This document shows, piece by piece, positions 58,639 through 64,000 of a DNA stretch of 64,000 nt (positions are counted from its first letter, which is position 1; the number at the start of each line of letters is the position of its first letter). Where the stretch lies: contig JAGKQE010000025.1 in NCBI GenBank assembly GCA_022609375.1, forward strand, positions 186,001-250,000, written 5' to 3'. A model generated the notes under the pieces. It did no database searches and was not told the origin of the DNA. It worked only from the letters and a program-made list of their open reading frames with translations. The translations under genes and the position numbers were made by a program. Source of the stretch: Xenosphaeropsis pyriputrescens. Its lineage: Eukaryota > Ascomycota > Leotiomycetes > Phacidiales > Phacidiaceae.

Positions 58639-58790
58639 GGTGGTAGAGGTGTTCATGAGGCATTGTGTAAAACAAGACAAAATTAAAATTTGGAAATTGA
58701 ATGGTAACTCAGGTTCTTGGATATCGAGTAAGAAGTACATTAGTATGAAGTTTCGAAAGTACAATATGCCGCCAGTGATCTCTAGGTCGT

Positions 58791-60325
58791 TTAAGCCTTC
58801 TTATCCGGAGTTACGATGCTAGTTGGAGTTCCCTGTCCACTTCTGCCCTCAATAGTGTTTTGAGAGAGCCTCTCAAAGAGCTCCCAGTCACCAATCTGCT
58901 CATCATAGAACTGATCGTAGTCTAGACCGCGGATCTCTGCTTCCTCGCTGACACGCAAATGAAGACCAGGAATATACTTCATGATGAAGAGCAGCGCCAA
59001 GGAGACAGAGAAAGAGTACAAGGAGATAGCGGTAATTTCAGCGAACTGTTTTCCGACCTGAATGCCATTTCCATCGATGCCGCCTGCGCCCTCGGTGCCT
59101 AGACCATCAAGCATGGAGATGGCTGAAGTGGCAAAGATACCTGTGAGAAAAGAGCCCACCATACCGCCGATACCGTGCAGCTTGAAGACATCCATACCCT
59201 CATCAATACGCAACCAATCATTGACATTCTGACAGAGTGAACAGACAACAGCTGTGAGGAAACCAATAACAGCCGCAATCCACAGCGAGACGAAGCCAGC
59301 CGCCGGCGTAATGCCTACCAGACCTGCGATAGCACCCTCGCATGCACCGACCACAGAGAAGCGTCTGCCGTGCTTGAAGTAGTCTACAAGCACCCAACCG
59401 AGTACACCAGCTGACGCAGCAGTATTGGTGTTGAAGATGGCGACCATGGAGCGCATGGATGCATTGAGTGCCGAACCACCATTGAAACCGAACCAACCGA
59501 CCCAGATGAGTACGGTGCCAAGGAAGACAAGAGTGGTGTTGTGGGGTTTTCCGTGGCTTGGGTCGCCTGTATGCTTCCTCTTTCCGAGCACGAAGGCATA
59601 TGCTAATGCTGACCAGCCCGATGCAATGTGCACGGGTCCACCACCGGCGAAATCGAGAGATGGGAGGTTATATAGCCAACCATTTGCATTCCATGTCCAG
59701 AAGGCTACTGGGCAGTAGACTACAGTTGCCCAGAGGAAGCCGAAGACCAACGAGGGGACAATTCTTCCTCGCTCAAAAGCTCCACCAACTACAATCTGCA
59801 CGGTGCAGGAGCACTGAATATGTTAGCTATTATCTGAATAGCAACGGAATGATTATACTCACGAAAAGCAACTGGTACAGGCAGAAGACAACTTCAGGGA
59901 TAACGGCACTTCCAGCTGCAGGGGCAACCATAACACCCCTCAAGCCGAAATTCGACAGGTCACCAATGAAAGGACCTCCAGTTCGGGAGTACGCCAGACT
60001 ATAGCCCCAGAACATCCATTGAATCGTAACAACGGAGCTGACAGCGAAGGACTGAAAGAGAAGAGAAAGAGCTGACTTGCGGCGCGCAAGACCTCCGTAG
60101 AGGAAGCCGAGACCAGGGAGAATGAGCCAAACGAGAAAAGCGCAAACGGCGAGATAGGTGTAGTGAAATTCAAGACCTGTGTATTGCGTATTTACGTCGA
60201 CGAGGAGTGGGTTGCCGCCATTAGGTTCTGAGGCGTTGTAGACTGGCTGTTGGAATCAGTAGTGTTTGACTATGCATACATATATTTTCAGGGCAACTTA
60301 CAACGTCAAAAGTAGTAGAACTCAT
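58791..60325 (-). CDS. Ammonium transporter, Mep2 type
   Basis: Three exons on the minus strand (60325-60302, 60246-59863, 59813-58791; introns of 55 and 49 bp) encode 476 aa with about eleven membrane spans. Amt/Mep proteins move ammonium across the plasma membrane. Family text includes GLEFHYTYLAVCAFLVWLI, LDFAGGGPVHIASGWSAL, WVGWFGFNGGSALNAS and FKLHGIGGMVGSFLTGIFA. Both pore histidines are present (His198 and His349), near His194 and His348 of yeast Mep2. Mep1/Mep3 have Glu at the first site, so this is the Mep2 subtype, known in yeast as a nitrogen sensor for filamentous growth. The cytosolic C-terminus is short. Several GATA sites lie upstream, suggesting control by nitrogen-response GATA factors. 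Confidence 0.95.
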
Positions 60326-60511
60326 CTTTCCTTCCTACTCGTCAATCCAGGATCTTTCGAGATCTTCAAAAAAGAATACCAAGTAGAAAACTTATGTACT
60401 TACCCCTTCAAAAACCCACGAACGTGGGCCTACCCCAGCATAAATACATGCAGCACGATACATACCTTGTCCTGCCATGCCTCCACTCCGACGCTCCGAC
60501 CTTCAAGGCTG

Positions 60512-60663
60512 AGATAGCCAGCGATAGAGTGACGGATGTCATTATCAACTGCTTGGCTTATCAGTTGGAAAAGGTCTTGCATTGGTGACATGGCCGTGAT
60601 TATTTGCTGTTGCATATCGGAATTTAAGAGCCGCCAAGCTGCTGGACTGGGCGTCACGATAAG
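60512..60663. promoter_or_regulatory. Cluster of GATA-factor sites upstream of the Mep2-type gene
   Basis: About 150 bp holds AGATAG (60512-60517), CGATAG (60522-60527), TGATAA as its reverse (60542-60547), GATAAG as its reverse in cttatc (60557-60562) and CGATAAG (60657-60663). These fit the HGATAR site bound by AreA-type regulators of nitrogen metabolism. The cluster begins about 190 bp upstream of the start codon. Binding is inferred from the words only. Confidence 0.6.
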
Positions 60664-62219
60664 CAGCCGATGACTGGTCTTGGCGGCTGGAATCTGGACC
60701 GATTTACTTAAATCGGCCGTAGCGCGAGCCAGCAGTGTGTGTCATGTGATATGGGTCACGTGTAATACAGGGGAATCTGTGGTAAGGATTTCGATTGTGG
60801 CGGAGTTGTTGAGAAGAAGCTGTGTTGATGTCGGTTTAGACTTTTTGTTCATTGGTATATCGCCTATCTTTGAGTTTATGGGTTAAGCAGAGATTGCCGA
60901 CTATGTGGAGTCCCACGTGGAGTTCCACATGGAATGATAGTAGGAAGATTGGATAAGCAATAGAATTGTGCAACGATAAAGAGAACTTTCGAATCCTAGA
61001 AGGAGATTGTGATCTGGTTCTTGAGTCAGCACGTAGGGAAAAATAATATGCAAGGTCTGCGAATGTGCAACTCCGTAATCCTATATCCGTCAACAGGATA
61101 ACTCAAATACAAAGGTAGCTTTCTTGCAACAAATTCGTCTCTATTACAAGATTTTGCTGGCCTGACCTGTATGGATGTACAGAAATGAGTTAGAAATGAT
61201 TCAGGTTGTTGTTCTAGCAATTATCAACATGCAATTCTTAAGTGAAGGTGGAATAGCGCCATAGCAAGTGTAGGCGAGCATCCTCCTCTAGAAGTGCTTT
61301 CGATATCAAGGATTACAATTTACTAGGTGTTACTGCTCTGCATAGTTGTATGCTTATGTGACATATTTAAAGATTACTGTAAATAATGCTAATAATATGG
61401 AAACGAGGAGGTTTCAAACATTCCGAATAACTAAGCCTCCAACTAGTGATGTTCTACATTCAAAAGGACAAAAACAAAAGACCATCTTCTTTGCTCCTGT
61501 ACAGTTGCATACCCAAGACTCCAGAGATTTCTTCCGCGCGATCTTCAAACACAAAAACACCTGTAATGTGACCAAACCGTCCCTACAACGCAAGTGAAGC
61601 CTTCCCTTACGCGTGACACCCCACATTACAGCACAATGCAATCCCCCAAAAAAGAAACCAGCAAAAACAGACCACCACCAGCATCAAAAGAAGCAAAAAG
61701 ACATTTAAAGAAATACCTCAAAATTGCAAAAGACTCACAACCAACCCATCTGCTCTTCGTTAGTCAAAGATGGGGTGGTTGCTACAGAAAGGCCCCCAGG
61801 GCCTTTACTTCCGGACTCGAACCGATGACCTCCCTCACAACAGTGGCTTGACCTGAACCGTTGCGCCAAACGGCCGCTACCACTGTTGTTGACTGTGGAT
61901 GGCTTGTTGTGGTATATGAGGAGCAGGTGAGGATGGTGCTCTTGCCTAAAGGGGATGTGCTCACATTGGAGCTGTGAGGTTCACTTGCTGGACTAGTTTG
62001 GCTCTTAACGCAGATAGTCTATATAATCTCACGTAATACTAATGTAGATCTGCAAGATTGAGTTTGTAGGGAGAGGCCGTGGGAGGGTATAGTTATATTT
62101 ACCTTATTCTATATATGCCTCACTTCATTGCTCACCACTTAGTAAACGCGCGTGAATCTTCGGATATAAAGTAAGCGCGATTCAAGCCTAACTTTTCAAG
62201 AAACACAGTCAGAGCCAGT
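60664..62219. other. Intergenic region, includes a tRNA-like remnant
   Basis: About 1.55 kb between the promoter of the Mep2 gene and the stop of the GH92 gene. Mostly AT-rich. It contains a Pol III-like remnant at 61800-61875 (listed separately). An 85-codon frame at 61594-61851 runs into that remnant and is not supported. Confidence 0.5.
61800..61875 (-). pseudogene. tRNA-like remnant with Pol III A and B boxes
   Basis: The minus strand has an A box (TGGCGCAACGG) and a B box (GGTTCGAGTCC) in tRNA-like order. Possible ends GGCCGTT and AAAGGCC pair at 6 of 7 positions. The anticodon arm does not fold and three extra bases lie after the T loop. So it is most likely a decayed tRNA gene or a tRNA-derived SINE head rather than a working tRNA. 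Confidence 0.35.
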
Positions 62220-64000
62220 CTACAAGCTCTCTGATTCCATAACTCCAACCCCCATACTCGGCGGCAAATCCGCCTCGCCAGTCCCCCACGCACTCTCCTC
62301 CATACCAAGAGTAAGTTCCAACACCCCTCCCTCAACAAAGAACTCATGACCGATCCAGTTACGGGTATAAGCCACGCCATCCAGAGTTGCATTCTGAACG
62401 TAGATAGCCCCATAACTCGGATCGAAATTGGCATTCCTGATCGTCGCCGTCTTATTCGTTACGGGGTTCGTGAAGCTCAAAGACTCGAAATATGGCGGTG
62501 TGATGAGGTAGACACTTTGTCCGGCATTCGGGAATAGTCCCATCATCACAAAGGCCGTGAACGAGGCCATGGCGCCCGTGTCGTCATTGCCCGGTAGACC
62601 TGTCGTGGAGGCGTTGAAATCCGCGGGCACGTAGTAGTGTGCGCGCTTTGCGGAGAGACCTGGGCGGCCTGCATAGTGGTATTGGAAGACGGTTAGGAAG
62701 GAGATTTCATTGCCGATGTCTGTTAGGCCGGATTCGTGGAGGTAGTCGAGGCGAGAGATGAAGGAAGTTGGACCTCCGAGTTGGGTTATTAGTGTGGACA
62801 TATCTTGTGGTACGAAACTGATGTTTTTATTAGTTGGAATAGATGGGGGATATGGGTGACGTACAATTGATATTCCCAAATACTGGATTCAAACGTCTCG
62901 GTGGGATTAGATGTCAGAGAACAAAATCCTTGGAGAGGACTACAGAGATAGGGGTCTTGAAAGCCCCAGGTTTGATTCAAGTATTTGGGCTGTAAGAAGC
63001 CTACAAAACCCGTATCTGTCCCATTGATGTACGAAGTCTGATCGGACTTGAAGAGGTTTTGCCAGTTATTTGCTCTCGACAAATAAGTTGTGTAGTTCTT
63101 TCCCAGCGCTTTCCCAAGAGTAGCAACACAAAAGTCATTATATGAGTACTCCAAAGTCCTCGAGATGCTTCGTGAGTTGGTACCAAAACCAAGATAGTCA
63201 AAATCGAGAAAAGGAATGTAGTCCAAAGCTTTCCAGCTCATCAATCCTCCGCGACCTTCGTTTGACCAATCCAAAGGCTCGTTCTCGGCATCATTCACAA
63301 CGGCTTCATAAGCAAGGTTCCAGTCTATGCCACCGGTTAGATTCTTGACATACGCATCAACCAGAACTACGTCTGCGTTCGAGCCACCTTGGGTGAACCC
63401 TTTGCAAAGACTCATTCGGCAGTCAGGTAGCCAGCCAAGATGCTTGTAGGTATCAAGTAAACTTCTAACCATTTTTGATAGTGTTATGGGATCCACTATT
63501 GTGAGGAATGGAAGCTGGGATCGGAAAGCATCCCATATACTATATTCTTGGTGTTAGTTCGTCATGAAGTCAAAAGTGATGTTAGTTTTAGAAAACAAGC
63601 AATTTAGGTACGCTCTCGAAATCTATGTTTCCACATGTGAAATGTGCTTACTGCTAGCTGGCCTACTTATCCAATGAAAACGCACTTGAAATTATCTTTG
63701 AAAACAAAAGAAACAAATCGCATTACTACGACCTAAACCCTAAATAAATCGCACTCACCAGTAAAACGAATCAAAATACGGCTCGGTACTCTGCCATAGG
63801 GGATTCTCGCCGGTATAATCCTGTGGCGACATCATCGTTCGATATATGGCGCTCCAAAAGCTAGTCTGAAGACTGTCATCCGCACCACCAGGCACGACCG
63901 AAACCATACTCAACTTCTGCCTCCAAGCATCTTCCGCACTCTTCTTGACACCATCGAAATCCCATTCAGGACCCGGGATTTCGGTCTCCGCATTCTGGCA
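62220..64000 (-). CDS. GH92 alpha-mannosidase, C-terminal part (cut by window end)
   Basis: Three exons on the minus strand are visible: 64000-63759 (continues beyond the window), 63539-62865 and 62817-62220. Glycoside hydrolase family 92 enzymes are calcium-dependent exo-acting alpha-mannosidases. The joined text FDSFYCIWDAFRSQLPFL, KGFTQGGSNADVVLVDAY, RYLPDCRMS-like WLPDCRMSLCKG, RTLEYSYNDFCVATLGKALG, FFVPQDMSTLITQLGG and GLPGNDDTGAMASFTAFVMMGLFPNAG is characteristic. Many N-x-S/T sites fit a secreted or cell-surface glycoprotein. The N-terminal part with any signal peptide lies outside the window. Both introns (219 and 47 bp) restore the family alignment. Linked role: digestion or trimming of mannans or glycoproteins. 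Confidence 0.92.

Noticed and set aside
61594..61851. 85-codon frame with a Lys-rich middle (KEAKRHLKKYLKIAK)
   Set aside because: Its last 20 residues are a translation of the tRNA-like remnant, so the frame as a whole is probably fortuitous.
1..64000. CRISPR arrays, bacterial operons, prophage
   Set aside because: Introns, gene families and spacing are eukaryotic; the tandem arrays have no spacer-repeat structure.

Overview
The window looks like nuclear DNA of a filamentous ascomycete (Pezizomycotina). The genes have short introns (about 45-110 bp, one of 297 bp) with GT..AG borders and CTRAY-like branch points, genes lie on both strands at a fungal spacing, and the protein set (BAHD-type acyltransferase, hybrid histidine kinase, Mep2-type ammonium permease, GH92 mannosidase, DNMT5) is fungal. 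A Leotiomycete-like species is my guess from overall protein resemblance; I could not test it.

Layout. 1-13.4 kb: gene-free, rich in microsatellites and low-complexity DNA, with only spurious open frames. 13.4-31.4 kb: mostly a housekeeping block, with an Rrn10-like Pol I factor, CSA/ERCC8 WD40 protein, Prp2/DHX16 spliceosomal helicase, ER DnaJ protein (Scj1/ERdj3 type, ends KDEL), a SAP/HeH-like membrane protein, a cytochrome P450, ribosomal protein eL42, a 2H phosphoesterase, an intron-containing tRNA-Trp(CCA) and a small charged ORF. 31.7-38.5 kb: a 6.8 kb gene for a DNMT5-type protein, a cytosine-5 DNA methyltransferase fused to a SNF2 ATPase with a RING finger. 38.8-39.4 kb: a small membrane protein. 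39.4-64 kb: genes spaced more widely, with an APC-family permease, a secreted amidase divergent from a BAHD-type acyltransferase, a large hybrid histidine kinase, a nucleoside/cytidine-type deaminase, a Mep2-type ammonium transporter with GATA sites upstream, a tRNA-like remnant, and a GH92 alpha-mannosidase cut by the window end.

Most neighbours are independent genes in convergent pairs (CSA/Prp2, DnaJ/HeH protein, eL42/2H phosphoesterase, DNMT5/small membrane protein, deaminase/Mep2) or divergent pairs (Rrn10/CSA, Prp2/DnaJ, amidase/acyltransferase). There is no sign of an operon or of an intact mobile element. The most interesting locus is the DNMT5 gene. Its N-terminus carries a textbook PCNA-interaction (PIP) motif, which suggests replication-coupled maintenance methylation by a route that recalls DNMT1. 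Its catalytic motif IV and SNF2 motifs differ from the canonical forms.
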